Shown here piece by piece: positions 9,219 through 17,187 of a stretch of DNA of 64,000 nucleotides. Source of the stretch: Planctomycetota bacterium (GTDB taxonomy: Bacteria; Planctomycetota; SZUA-567); NCBI GenBank assembly GCA_020060765.1, contig JAGUZQ010000034.1, forward strand, positions 1 through 64,000, in the 5' to 3' direction. Every line of letters begins with the position of its first letter. Positions within the stretch are counted from its first letter, which is position 1. Position numbers and translations under genes: made by a program. Below the pieces are notes generated by a model, which was given only the letters and a program-made list of their open reading frames with translations, made no database searches and was not told the origin of the DNA.

Positions 9219-9556
9219 GCCATATACCTCAATTAAAGATAACCAATATGTTGTTGCCGATTCGGGGGTTCGCAGTTTTACGGAAAATATTGCCAACCGT
9301 AAATCCATACTCAACACCACCTGGATTCCCGCCTGCGCGGGAATGACGATTCGTGGAAAATGCGCATCTAAAACCCAATCATATCCGGCCTGACGAGTTC
9401 GGCAACAGGTAAAAAAATCAGCCTCGAACATTGCCATGTTCAAGGCCGATTTTGCCGCCTGCGCGCGCGGGTACGAAGACGACAACGATAACACATGTGA
9501 TTATCAAGCTGTCAAGCGGAGCAAATCCCCCCGGAGTTCTCCCCCTCTGTGCCGCG
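9219..9556. other. Intergenic region with a half R2 hairpin
   Basis: The gap between the acyltransferase and glutaredoxin genes holds no gene I can support. It contains a fragment of the R2 repeat at about 9310-9347 (hairpin ATTCCCGC/GCGGGAAT, 9325-9344). The several short frames crossing it lack ribosome-binding sites and family resemblance. Confidence 0.6.
9312..9347 (+). repeat. R2 fragment (single hairpin half-element)
   Basis: Matches the right half of R2 copy A: an AACACC lead, then CTGG and the hairpin ATTCCCGCctgcGCGGGAAT, then GACG. No terminal inverted repeat is present, so it is a solo hairpin or a remnant. Confidence 0.75.
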
Positions 9557-9835
9557 CTAAGATGCCGCTGCGGTGTTTTCCTGCCGCATCTGTTTCAGTT
9601 TACGCATTGCGCCGGGATAGTCGTGGAACTCTTCTCCTACCCGGATAATAGGCATGGTGTCCATCAGGGTGTGCGCCGCCATTACCGCCACGGAACCGTC
9701 TTCACGCCAGCCCTCATGCGGCTCGATATGATAGGAAAGTTCATGCTCGTCAAAATCCAGCCCCATCTTCTTGAGCTTGTCCTTCGCCGCCTCGCATTTG
9801 CCGCAACCAGGTTTTGAAAACACATGAATAGTCAT
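9557..9835 (-). CDS. Glutaredoxin-like thiol-disulfide oxidoreductase
   Basis: A 92-residue thioredoxin-fold protein with the dithiol active site Cys11-Gly-Lys-Cys14 after a first beta strand (IHVFSKPG), a cis-Pro region Thr-Met-Pro-Ile-Ile and a conserved Gly-Glu-Glu-Phe near the end. It probably reduces disulfides or glutathionylated proteins in the cytosol; CGKC instead of CPYC suggests a NrdH- or YruB-like member. A run of G residues (GGGGGCGG) lies just upstream of the start. No operon partner. Confidence 0.8.
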   Translation of the reverse strand: MTIHVFSKPGCGKCEAAKDKLKKMGLDFDEHELSYHIEPHEGWREDGSVAVMAAHTLMDTMPIIRVGEEFHDYPGAMRKLKQMRQENTAAAS

Positions 9836-10144
9836 ACTCGCCGCCCCCTTTTTTCGCTTTTACTCTATGTCCCCATTTGCCGGAATTACCGACAAATCCC
9901 CTTTAACCGGAAAAAGCGCGTTTTCCCAGGCAGTTTCGCGCCAACAAAAAAGCAATATATCGCCCACAAACCGGCAGAACATCATCCGGAAATATGCCAT
10001 AAACCCCTTCTCGGGGGTGGATTAAAAACATTTGCACGATTAGTATAATATTAACAGTGAGGTGCTTTTCAACTTCTACTGTATGCGAAGCAGGAAAAGA
10101 GTCAAGAATTTTTTTTCATAAATATCGCCCCTCCCGGAAGAGCG

Positions 10145-10164
10145 ACCCACTATATATAGTGGGT
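10145..10164. repeat. Perfect 20-bp palindrome
   Basis: ACCCACTATA/TATAGTGGGT, fully self-complementary and preceded by CG. A related site, CGACCCATATATA, lies about 95 bp away at 10241. It could be an operator for a dimeric regulator or a hairpin; there is no adjacent gene in the right position to decide. Confidence 0.6.
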
Positions 10165-10422
10165 GTAAATGTTGGCAAAAGATTGGAAACAGGTTTTGTC
10201 CGGGAAATAAAACGGCTTTTTCAACTTTTATCGGAAATCGCCGACCCATATATAGCGTGAAAAAAATTCCGGAAAATCGCTCCGAAAACCTTTTTGCGTC
10301 ACTCGGATTTTGATGCCTGATATCGCGCTGTTTTGGCAATTTTTCAAGTCCTCCCCCTTTCAGGGGGAGTTAGAGGGGGTCACGGACGAGGACAAGTTAC
10401 CTAACACCCCTCCTGACTGCAA

Positions 10423-10587
10423 AATACGGTTTAATTAAGGAAAAATCTTTCTGTATTCAGAAATAAAACGTCCGGTCGTCATTCCCGAGCAGGCGGGAAT
10501 CCAGTGGGGAAATCGCACGCAACACCTCCTGGATTCCCGCCTGCGCGGGAATGACGGTACAAGTTTTTTATTTAATTAAACCGTATT
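10423..10587 (+). mobile_element. R2 MITE-like element, copy A
   Basis: 165 bp bounded by a perfect 16-bp inverted repeat: AATACGGTTTAATTAA (10423-10438) and TTAATTAAACCGTATT (10572-10587). Inside are a small TTTCTG/CAGAAA hairpin and two larger hairpins of the ATTCCCGC/GCGGGAAT type in opposite orientation. The reverse complement of positions 57292-57453 matches it over its whole length. No coding capacity; movement would need a transposase supplied elsewhere. No clear target duplication flanks this copy. Confidence 0.8.
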
Positions 10588-10596
10588 GGAACCACC

Positions 10597-10611
10597 GTGG
10601 GCTTCGCCCAC
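10597..10611 (-). terminator. Short hairpin after the GT4 stop
   Basis: GTGGGC-TTC-GCCCAC, 1-2 nt beyond the stop codon of the glycosyltransferase. It is the same hairpin that opens R1, without the rest of R1. There is no U-tract, so a terminator role is only possible; it may be an R1 remnant. Confidence 0.4.
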
Positions 10612-10612
10612 A

Positions 10613-11770
10613 TTAGCATTCAATCAATTCTTCATAAAGCGCCACCTGCCGGTCGGCAATCACTTTCCAGGAATATTTGTCCAGCGCGCGGGCATGTCCC
10701 GCCGCGGCAAGTTGCTGGCGGTATACCGGATCATCGATCAGCTTGCGCAAGGCTGCCGCCAAGGCAGACGGATTTCTTTCCGGAAAAACCACTCCCCCCT
10801 CCCCCACGACGTTAGGCAGTTCACCGCTGTCAGACACCACCACCGTGCGCTTGGCTGCCATTGCCTCCGCCGCCACCCGCCCGAACTGTTCCTTCAGCCC
10901 CGGCATGGTCCACGACGGCATTACCACTACATCCATCTGCGCCAGCGCCTGCGGCACCTCATCGTGTGTGACAGAATCCAGTAGCAGATTGGGCAAAGGC
11001 AGCGCCGCTAGTCTCCGCGAGATTTTCTCTTTCATTTCTCCCGCGCCGACAACCAGCAGGCTTGCCTTTACCCCGCTTCCGGCAATCATCTCCATCGCCG
11101 CCAGCAGATCGGAAATGCCTTTCTGTTCAGTCAGCTTTCCCAGAAAGCCGATCACGCAGCCCGGGAGTTTCCGCTCCGTATTTCCGGAAAATGCTTTCGC
11201 GTATTTATTTGGATCCAACCCCAGCGGCAGGATCAGGTTCTGCCCCCGCCAGCCCTTGGCTTTCAGTACCTCCGGCACTTCCGCATTCATCGCCACGCAA
11301 ACCTGCGCGCGCTTGAACAGATATTTTTCAAACCACGTGTAAGGCGGCGGTCGCCGCTTGGCAACGTTCTGGGCGGAAAAAAACAGGATTTTACCTTGCG
11401 GATTCTGTCGCAGAAAATGCCGCGCCGCCTGCCAGCTTACGGCAAAAAAAGGCTCTTCCCATAATTCCAGAATATCGGGCTGGCAGTCGGCGATCAGCCT
11501 GCCGAGATTACGATAAACGTGCGAGGCGTTGCGCAGGCCGTGATTTTTCAGACCCCAGGCAATCGGCTGCTGCCGGATCAGGCGGTAGCGGTGCGCGGGA
11601 TTTTTTTCCGGCGAGACGCAGGGAGTGTTGAACTGATTCCAGACTTCGGGCGTGAGCAGGGTCAGCTCGATATGTTCCCGTTCCGCCACATATGCCTGCC
11701 GAAGGCGGTACTCCGGCACCACGCAGGAATGGCTGAGGGAAAAAATCCGGATCGGCGGCTTCATCTTCAC
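10613..11770 (-). CDS. GT4-family glycosyltransferase
   Basis: A 385-residue retaining GT-B glycosyltransferase. The second Rossmann half begins near PGCVIGFLGKLTEQKGISDLLAAMEMI and includes the acceptor/donor loop SWTMPGLKEQFGRVAAEAMAAKRTVVVSDSGELPNVV, with the Glu-x7-Glu-like motif typical of GT4. It likely adds a sugar to an envelope polysaccharide at the inner membrane. The start overlaps the stop of the polysaccharide deacetylase by 4 bp (ATGA), so the two are translationally coupled. Sugar specificity cannot be read. Confidence 0.88.
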   Translation of the reverse strand: MKMKPPIRIFSLSHSCVVPEYRLRQAYVAEREHIELTLLTPEVWNQFNTPCVSPEKNPAHRYRLIRQQPIAWGLKNHGLRNASHVYRNLGRLIADCQPDILELWEEPFFAVSWQAARHFLRQNPQGKILFFSAQNVAKRRPPPYTWFEKYLFKRAQVCVAMNAEVPEVLKAKGWRGQNLILPLGLDPNKYAKAFSGNTERKLPGCVIGFLGKLTEQKGISDLLAAMEMIAGSGVKASLLVVGAGEMKEKISRRLAALPLPNLLLDSVTHDEVPQALAQMDVVVMPSWTMPGLKEQFGRVAAEAMAAKRTVVVSDSGELPNVVGEGGVVFPERNPSALAAALRKLIDDPVYRQQLAAAGHARALDKYSWKVIADRQVALYEELIEC

Positions 11771-12492
11771 CTCTTCAAGTATTTCCGCAGTTGCAGGTAA
11801 AACGCCGCCTTAAAGCGGAAGCGCCAATAACAGTCGCGGCGGTGGATCGGGATTCGTGTCAAGGAAAACAAATCCGGTTCCGGATTCCACACGGCGAAAG
11901 CCGCCTGATAACCGGCTTCGCGCGCGAGGTGTTTCACTTTTTCGTTAAAGCTGCCGAACGGATAGCAGAAATATTCGACGTCGCCGCCGCAAAATTCGCG
12001 CAAAAATTTCCGCGACTCTTCCAGTTCCCGGCGCACCTCGGGTTCATCCATCTGATCCAGGCGGGAATGGGCGTTGCCGTGCGAGCCGAAGGAAATGCCA
12101 TGCGCTTTCATTTCCGCAACGTCACCCTTACGCAGCATTTCAATTTCCAGACCCTGCCAGTCAGACGTCGGAAGCCAGATTCCGTTTTGCAGTTGCGAAG
12201 CGGCGCAAAAAATCGTCGCCGACAAGCCCAGACTTTTCAAGACAGGAAAAGCATTGAGATAATTGTCGCGATAGCCGTCGTCGAAGGTGATGGCCGCCGC
12301 GTTGCGAGGAAGTCTTTTTTTGTCGCGCAGGGCGCCGACTATCTCTGCCAGCGGCAGCACCGCGTACTTTCTTTTCAGCAGTTCCATCTGTCGCGCAAAA
12401 GTTTCCGGAGAAGTTTCCACCCCCGCGTTGCAGGGAAACGGATAGGCGCTGATGGTGTGATAGCAGAAGATGCGCGGTAGCCGGTGCATCAT
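11767..12492 (-). CDS. Polysaccharide deacetylase (NodB domain)
   Basis: A 241-residue carbohydrate-esterase-4-type protein. It has the metal/catalytic motif Thr-Phe-Asp-Asp-Gly-Tyr (69-74, Asp71 and Asp72), the metal-binding His138 and His142 in SHGNAHSRL, and the YFCYPFGSFNEKV motif. It would remove N- or O-acetyl groups from glycans. There is no signal peptide, and a C-terminal basic/aromatic segment (WRFRFKAAFYLQLRKYLKR) may associate with the membrane. Two adjacent ATG codons (12492, 12489) can serve as start. The coupled GT4 gene suggests both act on one surface polysaccharide. Confidence 0.88.
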   Translation of the reverse strand: MMHRLPRIFCYHTISAYPFPCNAGVETSPETFARQMELLKRKYAVLPLAEIVGALRDKKRLPRNAAAITFDDGYRDNYLNAFPVLKSLGLSATIFCAASQLQNGIWLPTSDWQGLEIEMLRKGDVAEMKAHGISFGSHGNAHSRLDQMDEPEVRRELEESRKFLREFCGGDVEYFCYPFGSFNEKVKHLAREAGYQAAFAVWNPEPDLFSLTRIPIHRRDCYWRFRFKAAFYLQLRKYLKR

Positions 12493-12631
12493 GAACGTTT
12501 CCTTAAAAAAGCAGCTGTCCTGATTATCCTGCCGGTTCCGGTTCTTGCAAGCGGTTTCATCGGAACTTGCGGATATTCTTGACGCCAGCGCGGACGATCA
12601 GTAGCATGTGCATGGCTTGCGGGAGGGAAAA

Positions 12632-13354
12632 TTGGCGGTAAATATCACGTGCGACTGCGGTTTTGTCATTTCCGCCTCTTCCCGTCACGGGGGGCTGAAG
12701 GCGCGTTGCGCCCGCTGCGGCGCGGCGGTGGCGGTGCCGTTCGACCGGGATCGTCCTGCCAAAAACGAGGCTGAGGCAAGCGGCGAGGTTGCGGCGGAAC
12801 CGGCGGCGTCAATCTGCGCGGCCTGCGGCGATTCGGCGGAAGAGACTGTCTGCTGTATTCATTGCCGGGCGCTTTACCATATTTCCTGCTGGCATGAAAA
12901 AGGCGGTTGCGTGGCGCCTTCCTGCGAGGCCGGACCCCAAAGCCGCAAGCGGGTAATCCATGCCCAGACCGAAGCGCCGACCATGGTCGCCTGCCCCGCT
13001 TGCGGGGAAATGATTCCGCACAAGGCGCTGCGGTGCCGGTTTTGCGGCGCGCACCTGAAAGACCGGAAACTGGCGCGCAGGCTCCGCGCCGAGACTCCGG
13101 CCAAGACCAGCTATGCCGCGGGTTCCTCCATCATCCTTGGCGTCCTGACGATTTTTCTGATTCCCATTTGCGGTAATACGCCGCTGCTCAAACTGCTTGT
13201 CTTCATGCCGCTGACTGGAATAACCGTCGGCATCTGGGCGCTGTGGGACATCAACCGCGCGGCGGGAGAAAAGAGCGGCGGCTGGATGGCGGGATTCGGC
13301 ATCGCCCTCTGCGCGATCGACCTGCTGGCGTGGCTGATGCGCGTGGCGTTCTGA
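12632..13354 (+). CDS. Zinc-ribbon/RING-like membrane protein (DUF4190-like tail)
   Basis: About 240 residues. Three Cys-rich modules follow one another: an N-terminal CDCG...CARCG ribbon, a central prokaryotic RING-like segment (CAACG, then CCIHC, a Tyr-His-x-x-Cys and a last Cys pair) and a short ribbon CPACGEM...CRFCG. Two hydrophobic helices of DUF4190 type close the protein, so it should sit in the inner membrane with the zinc modules in the cytoplasm. The TTG at 12632 is preferred because GGGAGGG lies 5 nt upstream; the frame can be opened at GTG 12608. Partner or function unknown. Confidence 0.65.
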   Translation: MAVNITCDCGFVISASSRHGGLKARCARCGAAVAVPFDRDRPAKNEAEASGEVAAEPAASICAACGDSAEETVCCIHCRALYHISCWHEKGGCVAPSCEAGPQSRKRVIHAQTEAPTMVACPACGEMIPHKALRCRFCGAHLKDRKLARRLRAETPAKTSYAAGSSIILGVLTIFLIPICGNTPLLKLLVFMPLTGITVGIWALWDINRAAGEKSGGWMAGFGIALCAIDLLAWLMRVAF

Positions 13355-13363
13355 GGAAGCGAA

Positions 13364-14218
13364 ATGCTAGCCAACAAGGCCGACTATAACCACGAACGCA
13401 GCATACCTCTGGCCTGGGGAAAGCTGTCCTATACCGAAAGCGGCGGCGGCAGGCCGATCATCCTGCTGCATGAACTGGGTCGCGACCGCCGCGACTGGCA
13501 ACCGCTGCTGCCTTGGCTGGAGGGGCGGCGGCTGATCTGCCTCGACCTGCGAGGCCACGGCGGTAGCGACATTCCTAAAAAAAGTTTCGGAATGAAAGCC
13601 CTGGCCAGTGACGTGATCGCGCTGGGAGAGGATTTGTGGTTGGGTCAGTTCGACCTGGTCGGGCACGGCTTGGGCGGGCTGGCGGCGGCGGCGGCGGTGG
13701 AGAAAAATCCCGCGCAGGTGGGAAAGATAGCGCTGCTTGACGCTTTTCTCTCGCCGCAATTCGCGACGGCGTTGAGCGGCGACCAGTATGAGGATCTGAG
13801 CCGGGAGGAAAGCGATTCGCTTAAGGAAATGCGGCACAAATACCTGGTGCGGTGGGCGGCTTCCATCCGGGAAGATTTGCAGATTCACCAGCAGCGGTTC
13901 GACGGCGCGGGTGCGCTGGAAAAGATTTCCCACAAAATTCTCGCGCTTTACGGCGACCGCAATCGGCCGCGCCCCGACCGGTCGGCGCTGGGGATTCCGT
14001 ACAACCTCAATATCAAGCTGGACTGGCTGCCCGGCACCGGCCACCACTTCCCCCTGACGAATCCCAACCAGACCGGGAAAGTCCTGCGGGAGTTTTTTAT
14101 CGGCGACAGCGGCGGTGGAAAAGCGCCGGACAAATTGCCGCCGGTCACTCTCGCCGACCTCGCAATCAAGGCGCGCGAGTTCAATTCCGACCCGTTCCGA
14201 CGAGGAGGAGCGCTTTAG
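13364..14218 (+). CDS. Alpha/beta-hydrolase-fold protein lacking the nucleophile Ser
   Basis: A 284-residue protein with a complete-looking alpha/beta-hydrolase layout: IILLHELGRDRRDW (oxyanion region), LDLRGHGGSD and a late GTGHHFPL segment carrying the catalytic-His position. The elbow, normally Gly-His-Ser-x-Gly, reads Gly-His-Gly-Leu-Gly (Gly102, codon GGC at 13667-13669). A single base change from AGC would explain it. The protein is probably not a classical esterase; non-catalytic family members act as binding or regulatory proteins. It starts 9 bp after the zinc-ribbon gene and may be co-transcribed. Confidence 0.75.
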   Translation: MLANKADYNHERSIPLAWGKLSYTESGGGRPIILLHELGRDRRDWQPLLPWLEGRRLICLDLRGHGGSDIPKKSFGMKALASDVIALGEDLWLGQFDLVGHGLGGLAAAAAVEKNPAQVGKIALLDAFLSPQFATALSGDQYEDLSREESDSLKEMRHKYLVRWAASIREDLQIHQQRFDGAGALEKISHKILALYGDRNRPRPDRSALGIPYNLNIKLDWLPGTGHHFPLTNPNQTGKVLREFFIGDSGGGKAPDKLPPVTLADLAIKAREFNSDPFRRGGAL

Positions 14219-15279
14219 CGCCGCGCCAGTTCCTCGTAGACTTCATTATAATACAGCGCCGCTTCAATCGGAGTGTTGGAGGGGATGTGATTGCCGACGG
14301 CGAGGAAAAAGCCGGGGCAGCGCTTGCCGATATTCATGCACCGCTCCACCTCCGCGCAGATGGCGACGCGGTCGTTTTTCAGCAGCTTCCGCGTGTCGGC
14401 GTTGCCGATGAAAAAGTGGGTCTTGCCGTATTTTTCCGCGATATAGGCCATGTCTGTCATCGGCTCCATCACGAAACCGTGCACGCCACAGGCAGCGATG
14501 TCGTCGATGAAGGCGGTGTAGTCGCCATCGGAGGTGTAGGCGATTTTCTTGCCGCTGTCGATGAGCGGACGCAGGTAATTCTTATAATTCGGAAAAACAA
14601 ACTCGCGGTACCAATCCGGCGAGCAGAACGCGCCCGAGGTCCAGACAATGTCGTCATGCACCATCACCACCGGCACGTCGGCGTCGGCCAGGGCGTTGAA
14701 ATACGGCTGAATCCATTTAGCGTAACGGTTGGCTACCGCGCCAAAACCTTCCGGGTCTTCCCCCAGCGCCAGCAGCATCATATCCCAGCCGAAAATGCTG
14801 ATCAGGCCGGAAATCAGGGTGGTGTAAATTCCGGTCATGTTGACGCAGTCGGGGCGACAGTTCACGTTTTGCCGGTAATGTTCCTCAAATTTGCGAACCC
14901 ATTCCGCGTGGTCGGGTACGCCGTAAGCCGCCACCGGATCGAAAGCAAGAACATCTTCCGGGTCTTTGAAAGGACAGGACACGGTATCGCGGCGATCAAC
15001 ACCACCGGCGGCGTAGACGGCATGGCCCATGTCGGTACGCAGGCTGCCGAATTCCTGATTGCTCAACAGGACGGACCAGCCGAAAGAAAAATTCCAGCAG
15101 GCGGGAGAACGGAAGATACTTTGCGCCAAAACTTTTGTCTCAAACCGCGAGTTGATCCCGACTTCGATTCCGGTCACGCGCGCCAGAAAATCCCAGTGCC
15201 CTTCGATGCTGTATTCCGTGCGGGGGACGCGGGGCGGCATTTGCAGGTTGATAGCGGCGATTCCGTCCTGGTAGCTCAT
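14215..15279 (-). CDS. Uroporphyrinogen-decarboxylase-like protein (URO-D/MtaA fold)
   Basis: A 354-residue TIM-barrel protein of the URO-D superfamily, recognisable from DIVWTSGAFCSPDWYREFVFPNYKNYLRPLIDSGKKIAYTSDGDYTAFID and HFFIGNADTRKLL near the end. Many such proteins in this group of bacteria are corrinoid- or methyl-transfer-related rather than haem enzymes, and no haem gene is nearby. The divergent AraC regulator suggests control by a small molecule or sugar. Its 3' end overlaps that of the hydrolase gene by 4 bp. Confidence 0.75.
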   Translation of the reverse strand: MSYQDGIAAINLQMPPRVPRTEYSIEGHWDFLARVTGIEVGINSRFETKVLAQSIFRSPACWNFSFGWSVLLSNQEFGSLRTDMGHAVYAAGGVDRRDTVSCPFKDPEDVLAFDPVAAYGVPDHAEWVRKFEEHYRQNVNCRPDCVNMTGIYTTLISGLISIFGWDMMLLALGEDPEGFGAVANRYAKWIQPYFNALADADVPVVMVHDDIVWTSGAFCSPDWYREFVFPNYKNYLRPLIDSGKKIAYTSDGDYTAFIDDIAACGVHGFVMEPMTDMAYIAEKYGKTHFFIGNADTRKLLKNDRVAICAEVERCMNIGKRCPGFFLAVGNHIPSNTPIEAALYYNEVYEELARR

Positions 15280-15340
15280 GGCAGTTCCTTTCGAATGTGG
15301 GTTACTATCAGCAGTCTATCTCATTCAAGCGGCGCAGCCA

Positions 15341-15370
15341 TTGACAGAATTGCGTTTTTTCATGTATATT
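15341..15370 (+). promoter_or_regulatory. Sigma70-type promoter for the AraC gene
   Basis: TTGACA (15341-15346), an 18-bp spacer and TATATT (15365-15370). Transcription would begin near 15377, which makes the upstream GTG at 15372 too early and supports the start at 15393. Confidence 0.6.
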
Positions 15371-15392
15371 TGTGGCAAGAAAGGAAATTGCC

Positions 15393-16190
15393 GTGACGCA
15401 GACTGTTATTGAACTTCCGCACTTGGAATTGACTGTCGCCAGATCGATTGAACTGGGCTTCTGGTGGCACGGGGCAGACTATGCTGACGACATGAACCGG
15501 ATTTATTGGTTCGAAACCGGACAGGCGCAACTGGAACTGGGCGGCAGGAAAATTCCCTTGCGGCCGGGCAGGCTGTACCTGATTCCCGCGCACACCGTTT
15601 TTTCGTTCCGGTGCCGGGAAAACGCCTGGCAGCATTACATTCATTTCCGTGGCGCGTATCCGGGCGGAACGCCGCTGACAGTCAGGCTGGCTTTGCGCGA
15701 AGCGGTCAAACTGCCGCCGCTGGCGCCGTCGCTGCTGAACCGGCTGGAATTCCTGACGACAGAATCGCCGGACTCACATCTGATGGAAAAATGCGCGATC
15801 CTGTTGCAGTTGCTGAGTTGGTTTGTCGTTTCGCCAAAACATATTCCGCGCGAAAAAACCGACACCGCCCGTTTCGCGCCGGTGCTGGATTATGTCGAAG
15901 CCCGACTGAAGGAAGACCTTTCTATTTCCCTTCTGGCGGAAATCATCCATATGGAGCGAACGCATTTCAGCAAGCGCTTTCATGCCGTCTTTGGCGTCAC
16001 CCCGGCCGCCTATATCCGTCGCCGCCGGATCGAAACCGCCATGCGTATCCTGCGCGAGGAAGAGGTGACGCTGGACATCGTGGCCGAACGCACGGGTTTT
16101 TTCGACGCCTTTCATTTCTCGCGCACCTTCAAAGCGCTGACCGGCTGTTCCCCGAAAGCGTTTCGGCAACGCAACAGCATAATTCCTTAG
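15393..16190 (+). CDS. AraC-family transcriptional regulator
   Basis: About 265 residues. An N-terminal cupin-like sensor domain (GQAQLELGGRKIPLRPGRLYLIPAHTVFSFRC) is followed by a two-HTH AraC DNA-binding domain (DLSISLLAEIIHMERTHFSKRFHAVFGVTPAAYIRRRRIETAMRILRE, then DIVAERTGFFDAFHFSRTFKALTGCSPKAFR). It most likely controls the divergent URO-D-like gene and itself. The GTG at 15393 is chosen because AGGA lies 8 nt upstream and the promoter leaves no leader for the earlier GTG at 15372. Confidence 0.9.
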   Translation: MTQTVIELPHLELTVARSIELGFWWHGADYADDMNRIYWFETGQAQLELGGRKIPLRPGRLYLIPAHTVFSFRCRENAWQHYIHFRGAYPGGTPLTVRLALREAVKLPPLAPSLLNRLEFLTTESPDSHLMEKCAILLQLLSWFVVSPKHIPREKTDTARFAPVLDYVEARLKEDLSISLLAEIIHMERTHFSKRFHAVFGVTPAAYIRRRRIETAMRILREEEVTLDIVAERTGFFDAFHFSRTFKALTGCSPKAFRQRNSIIP

Positions 16191-16197
16191 TCCCTTG

Positions 16198-17184
16198 TCA
16201 CGCGCGGGGATGGAATTGAGTGTATGAGTCATGCAGGCGACTCTGCTTGACATGGGTGTAGATTTCCGTGGTCGCCAGGTCGGCGTGACCCAGCAGAGTC
16301 TGCACCACCCGCAGGTTCGCGCCGCCCTCCAAAAGATGCGTCGCGAAGGAATGGCGCAGCAGGTGCGGATAGATATTTTTCGTCAGCCCCGCCTTGAGCG
16401 CGGCTTCCTTGATAACGCGAAAAATATTGTGCCGATCCAGACGCTTGCCGGTGCGCGACAGAAACAAGTTTTGCGCGCCGCGACCCTTGTCCTGCAGCGG
16501 GCGCACGCCGTTCAAGTATTGCGCGAGGCTTTCGCAGGCCGCCTGGCCCAGGGGCACCATGCGCTCCTTGCCGCCCTTGCCGCGCAGGCGCGCTACCTTT
16601 TCCGAAAAATTCACGTCCCGCAAGCGCAGGTCGCTGACTTCCGAAACCCGCGCGCCGCTGGCGTAGAGCAATTCCAGAATCGCACGATTGCGAACCGAGC
16701 GACCGGTCTGGCCTTTTTCCGCCTGCAATAACTGTTTGATTTCCTCTTCCGAAAGATCGTGCGGCAGGTGTTTCCACAATTTCGGCGAGTCGATTGACTC
16801 GCACGGATCGACCGGCAGAATTCCGTCGCTGACGCAAAAGCGGAAAAACATCCGCAGCGCCGCCAGCGCCCGTGCCCGGCTTTTTGCCGACAAGTTTGCG
16901 CCGACCATGTGCTCGACATATTCCGACATTTCCGGACCGCCGACAGCTTGCAGATTTGCCAAACCGCTTTCCGTCGCCCACCAGGAAAAATATTTCAAAT
17001 CCCGGGAGTAGGCCAGCAGCGTGTTTTTCGCCAGGCCGCATTCGACCCGCAGATACATGATGAACTGGCTGACTGGCAAATCGAATCCGGTAGGAGTAGA
17101 TGAATTCTCTTTCGCACAGGCAGAAGGGTCGCGCGTGACCTGCACGAGTTTTCTGTCCTTGCCGGAAAATTTCCAGGTCGCCAT
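16198..17184 (-). CDS. Tyrosine recombinase of the XerC/XerD type
   Basis: A 328-residue recombinase with an N-terminal SAM-like core-binding domain (about 35-135) and a catalytic domain holding Arg179 (SGARVSE), Lys203 (RGKGGKERMVPL), His274 and Arg277 (HLLRHSFATH), His300 (LLGHADL) and the nucleophile Tyr309. Length and motifs fit the chromosome-dimer-resolving Xer pair rather than a phage integrase. XerC and XerD cannot be told apart by eye. It is 3 bp downstream of ispF. It has a 30-residue N-terminal extension relative to E. coli XerC/D. Confidence 0.9.
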   Translation of the reverse strand: MATWKFSGKDRKLVQVTRDPSACAKENSSTPTGFDLPVSQFIMYLRVECGLAKNTLLAYSRDLKYFSWWATESGLANLQAVGGPEMSEYVEHMVGANLSAKSRARALAALRMFFRFCVSDGILPVDPCESIDSPKLWKHLPHDLSEEEIKQLLQAEKGQTGRSVRNRAILELLYASGARVSEVSDLRLRDVNFSEKVARLRGKGGKERMVPLGQAACESLAQYLNGVRPLQDKGRGAQNLFLSRTGKRLDRHNIFRVIKEAALKAGLTKNIYPHLLRHSFATHLLEGGANLRVVQTLLGHADLATTEIYTHVKQSRLHDSYTQFHPRA

Positions 17185-17187
17185 ATT

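Larger units (their letters stand above)
9836..10612. other. 777-bp gene-free region with repeats
   Basis: An AT-richer stretch with no convincing gene. It holds a perfect 20-bp palindrome (10145-10164), a related half-site near 10241, a CTCCCCC/GGGGGAG hairpin at 10351-10369, a complete R2 element (10423-10587) and a GTGGGC/GCCCAC hairpin (10597-10611) right after the stop of the next minus-strand gene. Short frames here have no ribosome-binding site. Confidence 0.7.

Noticed and set aside
10346-10380. CTCCCCC/GGGGGAG hairpin as terminator of the glutaredoxin gene
   Set aside because: The glutaredoxin gene points the other way and the hairpin lies more than 500 bp from it; this is a common dispersed word.
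9836-10420. Short frames (for example 10057-10260) as small genes
   Set aside because: No ribosome-binding site, no similarity, and they cross palindromes and repeats.
16198-17184. Tyrosine recombinase as a prophage or integron integrase
   Set aside because: Sits between ispF and AraC without phage genes, attachment sites or cassettes; length and motifs fit XerC/D.
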